A DNA stretch of 64,000 nucleotides from the NCBI GenBank assembly GCA_949285915.1, contig CASDZW010000002.1, positions 41,469 through 105,468 on the forward strand, read 5' to 3'. Shown here in pieces: positions 1-8,329 of the stretch (position 1 is the first letter of the stretch; the number at the start of each line of letters is the position of its first letter). The position numbers were made by a program, and so were the translations under genes. The notes beneath the pieces are model-generated. The model ran no database searches. It was not told the origin of the DNA and saw only the letters and a list, made by a program, of their open reading frames with translations. The DNA is from an uncultured Collinsella sp. GTDB taxonomy: Bacteria > Actinomycetota > Coriobacteriia > Coriobacteriales > Coriobacteriaceae.

Positions 1-61
1 TCATGCGAGCGAGCTCGGCGGCATGCGCCGCATCGTCCTCCACTATGGCCACCGTATACAT
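1..61 (-). CDS. Response regulator, N-terminal fragment cut by the window edge
   Basis: Reading the minus strand from an ATG at 61-59 gives MYTVAIVEDDAAHAAELARM, then the window ends. Hydrophobic strand followed by an acidic E-D-D cluster is the classic start of a CheY-like receiver domain (phosphoacceptor pocket). Only 20 residues are visible, so the output domain is unknown; the style resembles LytTR-type regulators, but that is a guess. The start is preceded by a run of nine G residues on the coding strand (C at 68-76), then TGCTCT before the ATG. Gene continues to the left of the window. Confidence 0.7.
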   Translation of the reverse strand, partial: MYTVAIVEDDAAHAAELARM

Positions 62-67
62 AGAGCA

Positions 68-76
68 CCCCCCCCC
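68..76 (-). promoter_or_regulatory. Nine-base homopolymer G tract at the ribosome-binding position of the response regulator
   Basis: Nine consecutive C on the plus strand (G on the coding strand) lie 6 nt before the ATG of the partial response regulator and are the only purine-rich stretch available as a Shine-Dalgarno sequence. Homopolymer tracts of this length are prone to slippage, so the spacing to the start codon could vary between cells. The rest of 62-252 holds no gene that I can support. Confidence 0.35.
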
Positions 77-252
77 GCGCGATCCGTTACTGTCCAATGC
101 AGGGAATAGGGCTCCATACTACCATCGGAAAGCTGCGGAAAAGCGCTATCGCGGCGGACGATGTCACAACCGCGCGGTTATCCGTCACGAGCGATGCGGC
201 GTGCCGCGCCCACCCCCGCGCGCAGCAAAGCGTCCGGCATCGGACGGGTTCG

Positions 253-852
253 CTAGGCGAAGAGCTGGCCCCGCACCTCGGGAAACGGTCGCACGGCCGG
301 CTGGTCTGGGCGATGCGGGGCAATGTGCCGCTCCATCCAGATCATGTTCCACCAGCGGCCGTACTTGTAACCGCACTGCCTAAACTCGCCCACGAGGCGG
401 TAGCCCATATGCTCGTGGAAGCGCCAGCTATCGTTGGTGAGATGCTCGTCCTCTACGTCGGTCGTGGCAATGCAGGCCTCCATGTTGAGGATGCCTTGCG
501 CGGCGAGACAGCGCTCGAGGGCGTCGTGGAGCGTGCGGCCCACGCCACTGCGGCGCTCCACCCGGTCGACGTAGATTGAGGTCTCCACCGCCCAGTCGTA
601 GGCGGGGCGCGCCTTGAAAGGACTTGCGTAGACGTAGCCCACAATGTGGGGCTGGCCGTCCACACCGGGGCGCTCGGCCACCAGATAGGGGTAGCGCTCG
701 AGCGTGTGCTCCATGCGCGCGGTGAACTCCACGAGCGTCGGCGGCTCATACTCAAACGTGATCGCCGTGTCGCGCACGTAGGGCGCGTAAATCTCGTGGC
801 AGCGGGGCGCATCGGTTTCAGGCCGCGCCACGCGAATGGTTAGGTCGCTCAT
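253..852 (-). CDS. GNAT family N-acetyltransferase (phosphinothricin acetyltransferase-like)
   Basis: 199 residues. The whole length matches the Pat/Bar-type GNAT fold: an early IYAPYVRDTAITFEYEPPT segment, then YPYLVAE, GYVYASPFKARPAYDWAVETSIYVD, the acetyl-CoA loop region RRSGVGRTLHDAL (about residues 135-147), and C-terminal HEHMGYRLVGEFRQCGYKYGRWWNMIWMER. Such enzymes transfer acetyl from acetyl-CoA to amino groups of small molecules; the substrate here cannot be read from sequence, and many chromosomal homologues act on methionine sulfone/sulfoximine rather than giving herbicide resistance. GGGGTAAGACAGC before the ATG at 852 supports the start. It stands alone, downstream of mfd and on the same strand. 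Confidence 0.85.
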   Translation of the reverse strand: MSDLTIRVARPETDAPRCHEIYAPYVRDTAITFEYEPPTLVEFTARMEHTLERYPYLVAERPGVDGQPHIVGYVYASPFKARPAYDWAVETSIYVDRVERRSGVGRTLHDALERCLAAQGILNMEACIATTDVEDEHLTNDSWRFHEHMGYRLVGEFRQCGYKYGRWWNMIWMERHIAPHRPDQPAVRPFPEVRGQLFA

Positions 853-927
853 GCTGTCTTACCCCTATCAATCGGAATCCGTACAGAACCTATGGTGACG
901 AGGTGCAACCGCCCCCAAGCGGACTGT

Positions 928-960
928 TGCACGGTTTGAACCCGTCCCCAAATGAGCCAA
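928..960. repeat. Intergenic repeat, copy 1 (inverted copy at 14391-14423)
   Basis: A 33-nt segment with core GGTTTGAACCCGTCCCC matches the reverse complement of 14391-14423 at 32 of 33 positions. It lies between the stop of mfd and the start of the acetyltransferase gene. It has little internal symmetry beyond GGTTTGAACC, so it does not look like a simple terminator. Its nature is unknown; REP/RAYT-type extragenic elements are one possibility. Confidence 0.75.
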
Positions 961-965
961 GCAAG

Positions 966-3900
966 CTAGTCGTCGTCGCCGGAAGGGCCGATCTGCTCGA
1001 GCACCTTGAGCGCAGCGGCCACAGGACCGGCGGGGTCGTTGGCGTCGAGCCCGCGCCCCACACCGGTACCCGACCCGGCGCCCGCCTTGTAGGGCACCGA
1101 GAGCTTGCGGCTCTTGGGGAAGTTCACCGCAGACAGGCGACTCTTGAGGTCGAAGTCAACCGTCTTGGGCACGTCGACGCCCTGGAACGTGAGGCGCCCT
1201 GCCGCCAGCGAGATGCTCTCGAGTCCCAGCCGGTCGGCGCGGATGCGCAGACGCGCGCGGTCGAAGAGATTCTTGGCGGCAAGAGGCAGCTCGCCAAACT
1301 CCTCCACGCACGCAGCTTCGGCCTCGTCCACCGCAGCCAGCGTATCTGCCGCGGCAACCTTGCGGTAGACGAGCACGCGCTTGTCGACCGCGGGCACGTA
1401 CTCCTCCGCCAAGAAGAAGTCCGCCGGCAGGTTGATGGTGACACTTGCCTCCTCAACGTCGCCGCCCTCGCCGCGCGCCTCGGCCACCGCCTGGCCCAGC
1501 ATCTGCGTGAAGAGGTCAAAGCCCACGCTTGAGAGGTTGCCGTGCTGCTCGGCACCCACAAGCGACCCGGCGCCGCGGATTTCGAGGTCGCGCATGGCGA
1601 TGCGCATGCCGGAGCCCAGGTCCTGGAACTCGGCAAGCGCGGTCAGGCGCTCGGTGGCCTCGGGCGTGAGCGGAATCTCGCCCGGGAACATGAAGTAGGC
1701 ATACGCCTGCGTGGCCGAGCGGCCCACGCGACCCTTCAGCTGGTAGAGCTGCGCCAGGCCCAGCCGCTGCGAGTCCTCGATGATAAGGGTGTTGGTGTGC
1801 GGGTTGTCGATGCCGCTCTCGATGATGGTCGTTGCTACGAGCACGTCGATCTTGCCCGTAGCGAAGTCGATCATGACGTCCTCGACCTCGCGGGGGCTCA
1901 TCTTGCCGTGCGCCACGCCCACGCGCGCCTCGGGCGCGACCTCGTGCACGCGGTCCACGGCGTCGTCGATGGTCTTCACGCGGTTGCTCACGTAATAGAC
2001 CTGCCCCTTGCGCTCGAGCTCCAGGCGGATGGCAGCAGACACCACATCTGGGTCGTACTCGCCCACATGGACGATGACCGGGCGACGTCCCGTGGGCGGC
2101 GTGGTGATGAGCGACATGTCGCGCACACCGCTGATTGCCATCTGCATGGTGCGCGGGATGGGCGTTGCCGAAAGCGTGAGCACGTCAATCTGCTCGCGCA
2201 GGTTCTTGAGCTGCTCTTTGTGCTGCACGCCAAAGCGCTGCTCCTCGTCGATGATGACGAGCCCGAGTTTTGCCGGGTTGACGTCCGAGGAGAGCAAGCG
2301 ATGCGTGCCCACCAGCACATCGACTTTGCCCTCGGCAAACGCGGCGAGCGCGCGCTTTTGCTGGGCCGGCGTGCGGAAGCGAGAGAGCACCTCGACCTCC
2401 ACCCCAAAGGGCGCAAAACGCTCGAAGAACGTCTGGTAGTGCTGCTGCGCGAGAATCGTCGTGGGGCAGAGCACCATCACCTGGCGACCGGAATCGACGC
2501 ACTTGAACGCCGCACGCAGCGCCACCTCCGTCTTGCCAAAACCCACGTCGCCGCAAAGCAGGCGGTCCATAGGCTTGGCGGACTCCATATCGGCCTTGAT
2601 GTCGTGGATGGCCTCGAGCTGATCGTGCGTGGGCTCGTAAGGAAAGCTCGCCTCCATCTCAAGCTGCTCGGGCGTGTCGGGCGGGCAGGCAAAACCGGTG
2701 ATGGAGCTGCGACGCGTGTAGAGATCGACGAGGTCGAACGCGAGCTTTTTGGCGCTCTTGCGCGCTTTGTTGGTCGCGCGCGACCAGTCCGCCGTGTTGA
2801 GGCGCGTGAGGCGCGGGCTGTCGCCGTCGGGGCCAACATAGCGCGTGATGCGGTCAACCTGTTCGAGCGGCACGTACAGCTTGTCGCCGCCGGCGTACTC
2901 CAGAAGGAAGTAATCACGCTCGCGCCCCGCAACCTCCTGGCGCACAATGGACGAGAAGAGCGCGATGCCGTGCGTGGCGTGGACCACGTAGTCGCCCGGC
3001 TTGAAGGGGAAGGTCACCTCGGTGATGTCCACACGCCGGCGACGGGCTCGCCCGCGGCGGGCGTCGAGCCGCGCGTTCAGGTCGGCAATGGAGAAGACGG
3101 CGAGGTGCGCCTCGGGAATCACCACGCCGGAGGGCAGCGGTAAATCGATAAAGGTGACGCGGCCGCGCGTGAGCGTGGGCACCGTAGACGCACGCTCGAC
3201 AGGGTCGATGCGTTTTAGGTTGAGCGGGTCGGTCACGCGGATCTGGATAGACGCATCGACCTCCCCCTCGTTCTCGGGCGCGGCCTGCAGCGACTCCTCA
3301 AAGGGAATCGATTCGTCGCCGAGCGAAAGCTCCAACGACTCGCGGGCGCCGCGGTCGGGCGCGGCGAACACCACGGCGAAGCGGTTTGAGACGCATTCGC
3401 GAATGCGCGAGATAAAGCGCGTGTCGGACCCTGCAATGGCAGGCTGCTCGATCTTGAGCTCGGCGGTGACCGCACCGCCCGCACGAATGAGCGAGACGTA
3501 GTTCAGACGCTGCTGACGGCCAAAGTCGAGCTCCTGCGGGCGCACGTACAGACCGTCGAGCCTGCTCACGCGGGCCTCCCCCGCGCGCCGCTCCCAGTCC
3601 TCATAGGCGCGAGAGCAGTCGTCAAAGAGCGACCGCGGCTCCGAGAGGACCACGAGCGCGTCTTTGGCGAGATGCTCGAGCGGCGTTACGGTGCGCTCGT
3701 ACAGAAGGGGCAGGAAGCGGTCGAGCTCGGGCGTGGCCACGCGTGCCTCGGCAAGCTCAAGCAGCGCCGCAAGCTCACTATCCTGCTGCGCCGGCTGATA
3801 CAGGGCCGCCCGCAGGCGATGCAGCGCGTCATCGGTCAGCGCGAGCTCGCGACAGGGGTAGATATCGACCGCCTCCTCGTCGCCGATGGTCTGGCCCGTA

Positions 3901-4532
3901 GAGGTCACCATGCGCCGGATGCGGTCTATCTCATCGCCAAAGAACTCCAGACGCACAGGCGAGGTGCCCTGCGCGGGAAAGACGTCCACCGTATCGCCGT
4001 GCACGCGGAAAAGCCCCGGCGCATCTGCCGCCTCCGCGGCGGTGTAGCCCATACCTACCAGACGGCGCGGCACGTCTTCAAAGGGGACCTCATCCCCCAC
4101 CGCAAAATGCGCTTCCTGCCAGTAGCGACTCGAGGGATCGGGCACGCAGCGCAACAGAGCGCGGGCCGAGGCAACCATAATGACGGCCTCACCGCGCGCC
4201 ACGCGGCCAATCGCCTGGCAACGCTGCGCCACGGCGGCATCGTCCAGGTCCGCCTTGGCGTTCCAAGGAAGATCGCGACGCTCGGGGTAGCGCACCACAC
4301 GCTCCAGCCCCAGATAAGCAGCAAGGGCGCGGGCAGCGCGGTCTGCCGTCTCCTCGCCCGAGACGATGTAGACCGTCGCGCGAGGGCGCCGGGCAAACTG
4401 CGCGGCAAGCATAAGCGTGCGGCCCGACTGCGACACCGCAAGCGTGGCATCCTTGCCCGCATCGAGCGCGGCCTCGATGGCGGCAGGGCCTTCTGCGCAG
4501 AAGAGCTGCGCGGCGATTCGATGGATAAGCAT
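966..4532 (-). CDS. mfd: Transcription-repair coupling factor Mfd
   Basis: 1188 residues from the ATG at 4532; normal family length. Mfd recognises RNA polymerase stalled at a lesion, displaces it with its DNA translocase and recruits UvrA. Visible blocks in order: UvrB-like N-terminal region, a CarD/RID RNA-polymerase-interaction domain (FKPGDYVVHATHGIALF, GDKLYVPLEQVDRI), Walker A LLCGDVGFGKTEVALRAAF, the DEEQRFGVQHKEQLK helicase motif II, LSATPIPRTMQMA, the IESGIDNPHTNTLIIE and QLYQLKGRVGRS motifs, and the TRCF C-terminal domain. The reading frame stays open upstream to a GTG at 4577, but only the ATG at 4532 has a ribosome-binding site (GGGAGA, four bases upstream), so I prefer it. Long antisense open frames here are shadows. 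Confidence 0.98.
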   Translation of the reverse strand: MLIHRIAAQLFCAEGPAAIEAALDAGKDATLAVSQSGRTLMLAAQFARRPRATVYIVSGEETADRAARALAAYLGLERVVRYPERRDLPWNAKADLDDAAVAQRCQAIGRVARGEAVIMVASARALLRCVPDPSSRYWQEAHFAVGDEVPFEDVPRRLVGMGYTAAEAADAPGLFRVHGDTVDVFPAQGTSPVRLEFFGDEIDRIRRMVTSTGQTIGDEEAVDIYPCRELALTDDALHRLRAALYQPAQQDSELAALLELAEARVATPELDRFLPLLYERTVTPLEHLAKDALVVLSEPRSLFDDCSRAYEDWERRAGEARVSRLDGLYVRPQELDFGRQQRLNYVSLIRAGGAVTAELKIEQPAIAGSDTRFISRIRECVSNRFAVVFAAPDRGARESLELSLGDESIPFEESLQAAPENEGEVDASIQIRVTDPLNLKRIDPVERASTVPTLTRGRVTFIDLPLPSGVVIPEAHLAVFSIADLNARLDARRGRARRRRVDITEVTFPFKPGDYVVHATHGIALFSSIVRQEVAGRERDYFLLEYAGGDKLYVPLEQVDRITRYVGPDGDSPRLTRLNTADWSRATNKARKSAKKLAFDLVDLYTRRSSITGFACPPDTPEQLEMEASFPYEPTHDQLEAIHDIKADMESAKPMDRLLCGDVGFGKTEVALRAAFKCVDSGRQVMVLCPTTILAQQHYQTFFERFAPFGVEVEVLSRFRTPAQQKRALAAFAEGKVDVLVGTHRLLSSDVNPAKLGLVIIDEEQRFGVQHKEQLKNLREQIDVLTLSATPIPRTMQMAISGVRDMSLITTPPTGRRPVIVHVGEYDPDVVSAAIRLELERKGQVYYVSNRVKTIDDAVDRVHEVAPEARVGVAHGKMSPREVEDVMIDFATGKIDVLVATTIIESGIDNPHTNTLIIEDSQRLGLAQLYQLKGRVGRSATQAYAYFMFPGEIPLTPEATERLTALAEFQDLGSGMRIAMRDLEIRGAGSLVGAEQHGNLSSVGFDLFTQMLGQAVAEARGEGGDVEEASVTINLPADFFLAEEYVPAVDKRVLVYRKVAAADTLAAVDEAEAACVEEFGELPLAAKNLFDRARLRIRADRLGLESISLAAGRLTFQGVDVPKTVDFDLKSRLSAVNFPKSRKLSVPYKAGAGSGTGVGRGLDANDPAGPVAAALKVLEQIGPSGDDD

Positions 4533-4670
4533 ACGGTCTCCCGTCTGACCGGGCGCGGGCACCATTTCTTGCGCCACGCACGCCGAAAACCCGCCCAGGC
4601 AAGCTGGTGCGGGTCAGTCGTTATGTTTTGCCCTATCTTAGCGCACAGCAGCGACGCGAATGCCTCGTCC

Positions 4671-5097
4671 ATGCAGACTCTAGTCATCCCTACCAAGCGG
4701 CAATATTTTGCACTACCTGCAGACTCTTCATATCAGTCAACGGCAGACATCGTAGCGGATGCACGGACCATTATCGAAAGCGCCCACGACACCGCACGGC
4801 GTAACCTTTACCTGTTTTTGTCGTTCCACAACATGTTTCCTGAGATTGTGCACACGCTGTGTGCACAATCTGGAAGCGCTTTGTCATGGTCGCATTATCG
4901 CGAGCTTTTGCGCGTTATCAACGACGATGCACGTGCGTGGTATGCACGCGAGGCATCCGAACAGGGATGGAGCGTCCGCACGCTCGCACGGAGTGTACGT
5001 CCGCATGTTTGACGACAAGGTACGACGCGCCGATGATAATCCCACCATAGGCATCGTCCTCACCTCGGAAACAAGCGAAGAAGGGGGCAATCGCTAA
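4671..5097 (+). pseudogene. Eroded DUF1016 / YhcG-like (PDDEXK nuclease family) gene
   Basis: Three pieces of one family survive. Frame 1 from 4671 gives SYQSTADIVADARTIIESAHDTA, then NLYLFLSFHNMFPEIVHTL and SALSWSHYRELLRVINDD plus AREASEQGWSVRTLARS, the hallmark DUF1016 N-terminal block, ending in a stop at 5012. After about position 4987 the family C-terminus continues in another frame as GVYVRMFDDKVRRADDNPTIGIVL to a stop at 5097. Intact relatives have about 40-50 more residues inside the N-terminal block and roughly 200 between the two parts, including the nuclease core. So there are two internal deletions and a frame change. Its end overlaps the stop of the next gene on the opposite strand by 4 nt. 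YhcG-type proteins are often linked to defence islands or restriction loci; no partner is visible here. Confidence 0.8.
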
Positions 5098-5879
5098 ATA
5101 AGGCCGAGCTCCTCGCAGGCGACAAGGATGCCGTCTTCGTCGATGTCGGGCGCGACGTAGCTTGCCGCCGCCTTGACGGCGTCTGAAGCGTTGCCCATGG
5201 CGATACTCGTGCCCACGCAACCGAACATGGGGATATCGTTGCCGCCGTCACCAAAGGCCGCACACTCCCCGGGCTCGATGTTGAGCATCTCAAGCGTCGC
5301 GGCAATCCCCGCGGGCTTGCCGCCGCCCGCGGGGATGACGTCGCAAAACGCATCGCTCCAGCGAACATGCTCGACCTGTGAACAGACATCGGCAAAGACG
5401 CTCTCGCAGCCCGGCTCCACATAGACGCACATCTGGTAAACCGGCTCATCAAAGGCATGCTCAAGGGGCAGAACCTGTGTCGGGGAATCCGTATGCTCCT
5501 CTGCCTTGCGCACGCGCTCGCTGCGGCGATTCACAAACAGGCGGTTAAGCTGCATGACCTCGACCTCGTAGAGACCGGCATCTGCCTGCGAGGCAATGAT
5601 TCGCACGTCCTCCCAAGGCAGCGAGACATCACGGTAGACGGTTCCGTCGCTCAGATAGCAGTACTGGCCGTTGAAAGCGAGCACACCGTCAAAGGGAACC
5701 TCCTCGCAGAGCTCGTTGATAACATCCGGCAAAGCGTTCGACGATCTGCCCGTAGCGATAAAAAGCTTGACACCCGCATTGTGAAGACGGTGCAGCGCGC
5801 GGCGCGCCGATGCGGGAACGGTATGGGTCTTAAAGCTCACCAGCGTGCCGTCTATGTCGAAGAACGCCGCCTTGATCAT
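5094..5879 (-). CDS. Cof-type HAD-IIB family hydrolase (sugar or nucleotide phosphatase)
   Basis: 261 residues. Starts with the HAD motif I FFDIDGTLVSF (Asp nucleophile), followed by motif II IATGRS and C-terminal motif IV-type GDGGNDIPMFGCVGTSIAMGNA, which is diagnostic of the Cof/YidA subfamily with a C2B cap. These enzymes hydrolyse phosphate from sugar phosphates, pyridoxal phosphate or flavin intermediates; the substrate is not predictable. The ATG at 5879 is preceded by AAGGAGGA, a near-perfect ribosome-binding site, which rejects an upstream open extension of 32 codons. Divergent from the GntR regulator, with twin operator-like sites between them, so it may be a regulatory target. Confidence 0.93.
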   Translation of the reverse strand: MIKAAFFDIDGTLVSFKTHTVPASARRALHRLHNAGVKLFIATGRSSNALPDVINELCEEVPFDGVLAFNGQYCYLSDGTVYRDVSLPWEDVRIIASQADAGLYEVEVMQLNRLFVNRRSERVRKAEEHTDSPTQVLPLEHAFDEPVYQMCVYVEPGCESVFADVCSQVEHVRWSDAFCDVIPAGGGKPAGIAATLEMLNIEPGECAAFGDGGNDIPMFGCVGTSIAMGNASDAVKAAASYVAPDIDEDGILVACEELGLI

Positions 5880-6040
5880 AAGTCCTCCTTGATGCCGTCG
5901 GCATGCGCAATGGGGTCCTGCCGGGATCCACACTTCCCGGCAGGACCGGTTGGGGGCAATTGGGCACGACGCCATACGTAACCCAAAAGCCGGTTTGAGA
6001 ATAATATACGCAGGGAGTTGAGGGAATTTGAGTTGAGGTG

Positions 6041-6093
6041 ATTTATGCGTATAAATTTCTCAAGAGCATTGTAGTATATTTATTCGTATAAAT
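6041..6093. promoter_or_regulatory. Twin operator sites for the GntR/UTRA regulator
   Basis: Two 16-bp near-palindromes, ATTTATGCGTATAAAT at 6041-6056 and ATTTATTCGTATAAAT at 6078-6093, lie 37 bp apart centre to centre, directly upstream of the GntR gene and between it and the divergent HAD gene. They share 15 of 16 bases and the ATTTAT-N4-ATAAAT symmetry. This is the architecture expected for autoregulation by a dimeric winged-helix repressor. Confidence 0.65.
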
Positions 6094-6116
6094 CAACAGA
6101 TTGCGAGTTCCACACC

Positions 6117-6845
6117 GTGAAGAGCATCTACCACTCCATAGCCGCTACGCTCCGCGATGAGATTCGTGCCGGAGCGCACCCGTTTCAAACGCTGCTGCCT
6201 ACCGAGGCCGAACTTTGCAAACGCTTTGGCTGTTCGCACGCCCCCGTGCGTCGCGCGCTTGCGGAACTCGCACAAGAGGGCTACGTGCAGGCGCGCCAAG
6301 GTCGCGGGGTTACCGTCATCTGGCAGCCGGAGCCAACAGGCACGCAAGGCTATGCCACCGGCGGAATCGACACCTTCCCCGAGATTTGCGCGGCACGCGG
6401 CCTCACCCCCAAAACGCGCTTGCTTACCTTTGAGCGCATAACGGCAAACGACGCTCTGTCCGAGGTGACGGGCTTTGCGCCGGGTATACCGCTCGTCCAT
6501 CTCTTGCGCCTACGCATAGCGAGCGGGGACCCCGTGGCTGTAGAGGAGACCTATACCTCCGAACTTGAGGTTCCCGGCATCACGCCCGAGATTGCCATCA
6601 CCGGCACCTACGCCCATATCGAAAACACCCTCGGTATAGAGATCCTCACCAGCAAGCGCACCATCACTATGCGCAAAGCGGGCGCGGCGGACGGCGAGCT
6701 CCTCTCCTTGGACCCCAATACCTACCTGGCTTTTGTGGAGTCCCATACCTTTGCCTCAACCGGCAACCAGTTTGAGGTCATCTACTCGCGCCAGCATCCC
6801 GAGTTCTTCTCTGCGCGCATCCTCGCCACGCGACCCACGCGCTAG
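6117..6845 (+). CDS. GntR family transcriptional regulator with UTRA ligand domain
   Basis: 242 residues, typical HutC/PhnF/DasR-type length. The N-terminal winged helix is clear: YHSIAATLRDEIRAGAHPFQTLLPTEAELCKRFGCSHAPVRRALAEL, then EGYVQARQGRGVTV. The C-terminal UTRA domain follows from about residue 95, with LLTFERI, GIPLVHLLRLRI, PVAVEETYTSEL and FASTGNQFEVIYSRQHPEFF. UTRA domains bind small molecules such as sugar phosphates, releasing DNA. GTG start at 6117; the ribosome-binding site is weak. Twin ATTTAT-N4-ATAAAT sites upstream suggest autoregulation and control of the divergent HAD phosphatase. Confidence 0.93.
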   Translation: MKSIYHSIAATLRDEIRAGAHPFQTLLPTEAELCKRFGCSHAPVRRALAELAQEGYVQARQGRGVTVIWQPEPTGTQGYATGGIDTFPEICAARGLTPKTRLLTFERITANDALSEVTGFAPGIPLVHLLRLRIASGDPVAVEETYTSELEVPGITPEIAITGTYAHIENTLGIEILTSKRTITMRKAGAADGELLSLDPNTYLAFVESHTFASTGNQFEVIYSRQHPEFFSARILATRPTR

Positions 6846-6872
6846 CTAGCGGAGCGCCTCGCCAAACGCCGC

Positions 6873-6898
6873 GGGGCGCCGACTCGCATCGGCGCCCC
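6873..6898. terminator. Hairpin between convergent genes
   Basis: GGGGCGCCGA (6873-6882), a 6-nt loop and TCGGCGCCCC (6889-6898) form a perfect 10-bp stem between the converging GntR and lipoprotein genes. No long T tract follows on either side, so termination strength is uncertain. Confidence 0.6.
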
Positions 6899-6935
6899 AC
6901 AATTGAGCATATCTTGTACTAAAACAACCGCGCGC

Positions 6936-7490
6936 TTAGCTCATGAGAGCGTTCGTGAGCTCACTCGCAGCGCTCTCGTCGGCGCTCCACACACCCTCGT
7001 CGTCCTGCGAGTAGGTAAAGTTGCAGTCGACTTCCTGGGGCTCGACGCTCTGAGCAACCTCCAACAGAATCTGGCCGGCCTGCTGGAAGAGCTCATCCTC
7101 GCCCGAAATCGTCGTGAGGTCGATGCCGGAGAGATACTCGGTGAACTGCAGCTGGAACTCGTTCACGATATCACCCATCGACTTTGCCGTAACGGTTACG
7201 TTGGCATTCGCCGTCTTGTCCTCAACCGTGATCTCGTTGATGGTGTAAGCAAAACCATCCAGGTAGGTGTTCATAAACTCCCCGGGGTCGATGCCAAGCG
7301 AGTCAAAATTCTCGCCCGCCGAGCTCTCAATAGTCTCAAGCATCTCCTCGTTATCAGCCTTGACCTCGGCGAACTGCGCCTCGAGGTCCTCGCGGATGAG
7401 TTGCTCGGCAGAAGGGCCGCCGCATCCGGTAAGCACCAGAAGACACGCGGCAAACAACGCCATAATCGGTACGATGAACTTCTTCTTCAT
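6936..7490 (-). CDS. Putative lipoprotein of unknown function
   Basis: 184 residues. KKKFIVPIMALFAACLLVLTGCGG is a type II signal peptide with lipobox LTGC, so the mature protein should be lipid-anchored outside the membrane. The remainder is acidic and mostly helical to mixed (AEQLIREDLEAQFAEVKADNEEML, then YLDGFAYTINEITVEDKTANANVTVTAKSM), a pattern reminiscent of DUF5105/DUF4854-type surface lipoproteins, though I cannot assign a family. Start chosen at the ATG at 7490 (GGGAGGGCCC upstream), not the in-frame start 6 codons earlier. Not obviously linked to pyrE, which lies 49 nt upstream on the same strand. Confidence 0.8.
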   Translation of the reverse strand: MKKKFIVPIMALFAACLLVLTGCGGPSAEQLIREDLEAQFAEVKADNEEMLETIESSAGENFDSLGIDPGEFMNTYLDGFAYTINEITVEDKTANANVTVTAKSMGDIVNEFQLQFTEYLSGIDLTTISGEDELFQQAGQILLEVAQSVEPQEVDCNFTYSQDDEGVWSADESAASELTNALMS

Positions 7491-7538
7491 GGGCCCTCCC
7501 CCATTCAAACCTACGCCCTGCTCGAGGGCGCTACCTGC

Positions 7539-8222
7539 CTATTCCTTGGCGCCGTACTGCTCGTAGTAGGCGTCGAGCGCGTCTTTGATCGCGTCGTCAA
7601 TCACCACACGGCCACCGACCTCGTGGTTGTGGAGCACCTCGGTGACCTCGGCCATCGACACAATCGACGCCACGGGGAAACCGTACTTTGCCTCAATCTC
7701 CTTCTGGGCCGTGGTGACGCCGCCCTTGCCGACCTCCATGCGGTTGAGGCTAACGATGAGCCCCTTCACCTCGACGTCTGCCGCAGCCATGAGCTTGGGA
7801 TAGGTCTCGTCGATGGACTTGCCCGAAGTCGTGACGTCCTCGACCATGACAACGCGGTCGCCGTCCTTGAGCTCGTAGCCAAGCATGCCACCCTTGTCGG
7901 CGCCGTGGTCCTTGACCTCCTTGCGGTCGGAGCAGTAACGGACCTCCTTGCCGTAGAGGTCGTGAAGCGCGATCGCCGTGACCACCGCGAGCGGAATGCC
8001 CTTGTAGGCGGGGCCAAACACCACGTCAAAATCGAGGCCAAAGTTATCGTGAATGGCGCGCGCGTAGTACTCGCCCAGGCGCTTGAGCTGCTCGCCCGTC
8101 ACGTACGCCCCCGCGTTCATGAAAAACGGCGACTTGCGGCCGCTCTTGAGCGTGAACTCGCCAAACTTGAGCACGTCGGACTCGACCATGAACTCGATAA
8201 ACTCCTGCTTATAAGCCTCCAT
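7539..8222 (-). CDS. pyrE: Orotate phosphoribosyltransferase
   Basis: 227 residues. Joins orotate and PRPP to make orotidine 5-phosphate in pyrimidine synthesis. Diagnostic features: FTLKSGRKSPFFMNAGAY near the N-terminus, VVFGPAYKGIPLAVVTAIAL, YCSDRKEVKDHG (catalytic flexible loop) and the PRPP-binding loop VVMVEDVTTSGKSIDE. GGAGCCCATCC upstream of the ATG gives the ribosome-binding site. Same strand and order as the nucleoside hydrolase and ribokinase upstream (gap 107 nt), so these three may form a nucleoside/ribose salvage unit; pyrE is here apart from other pyr genes. Confidence 0.96.
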   Translation of the reverse strand: MEAYKQEFIEFMVESDVLKFGEFTLKSGRKSPFFMNAGAYVTGEQLKRLGEYYARAIHDNFGLDFDVVFGPAYKGIPLAVVTAIALHDLYGKEVRYCSDRKEVKDHGADKGGMLGYELKDGDRVVMVEDVTTSGKSIDETYPKLMAAADVEVKGLIVSLNRMEVGKGGVTTAQKEIEAKYGFPVASIVSMAEVTEVLHNHEVGGRVVIDDAIKDALDAYYEQYGAKE

Positions 8223-8329
8223 GGATGGGCTCCTTTCATGTATATCCAGATGAGTCTAAGGGTACCAGACTCACCCCTGCGCACGGCCGAGATGCGCGCT
8301 TGCATACGCTAACGAGGCTGCACGCCCGC

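Noticed and set aside
1542..3143. 533-codon open frame on the plus strand
   Set aside because: Lies antisense inside mfd, no ribosome-binding site or recognisable domain; a product of high GC.
4533..4577. GTG start of mfd at 4577
   Set aside because: No ribosome-binding site; the ATG at 4532 has GGGAGA at a usable distance.
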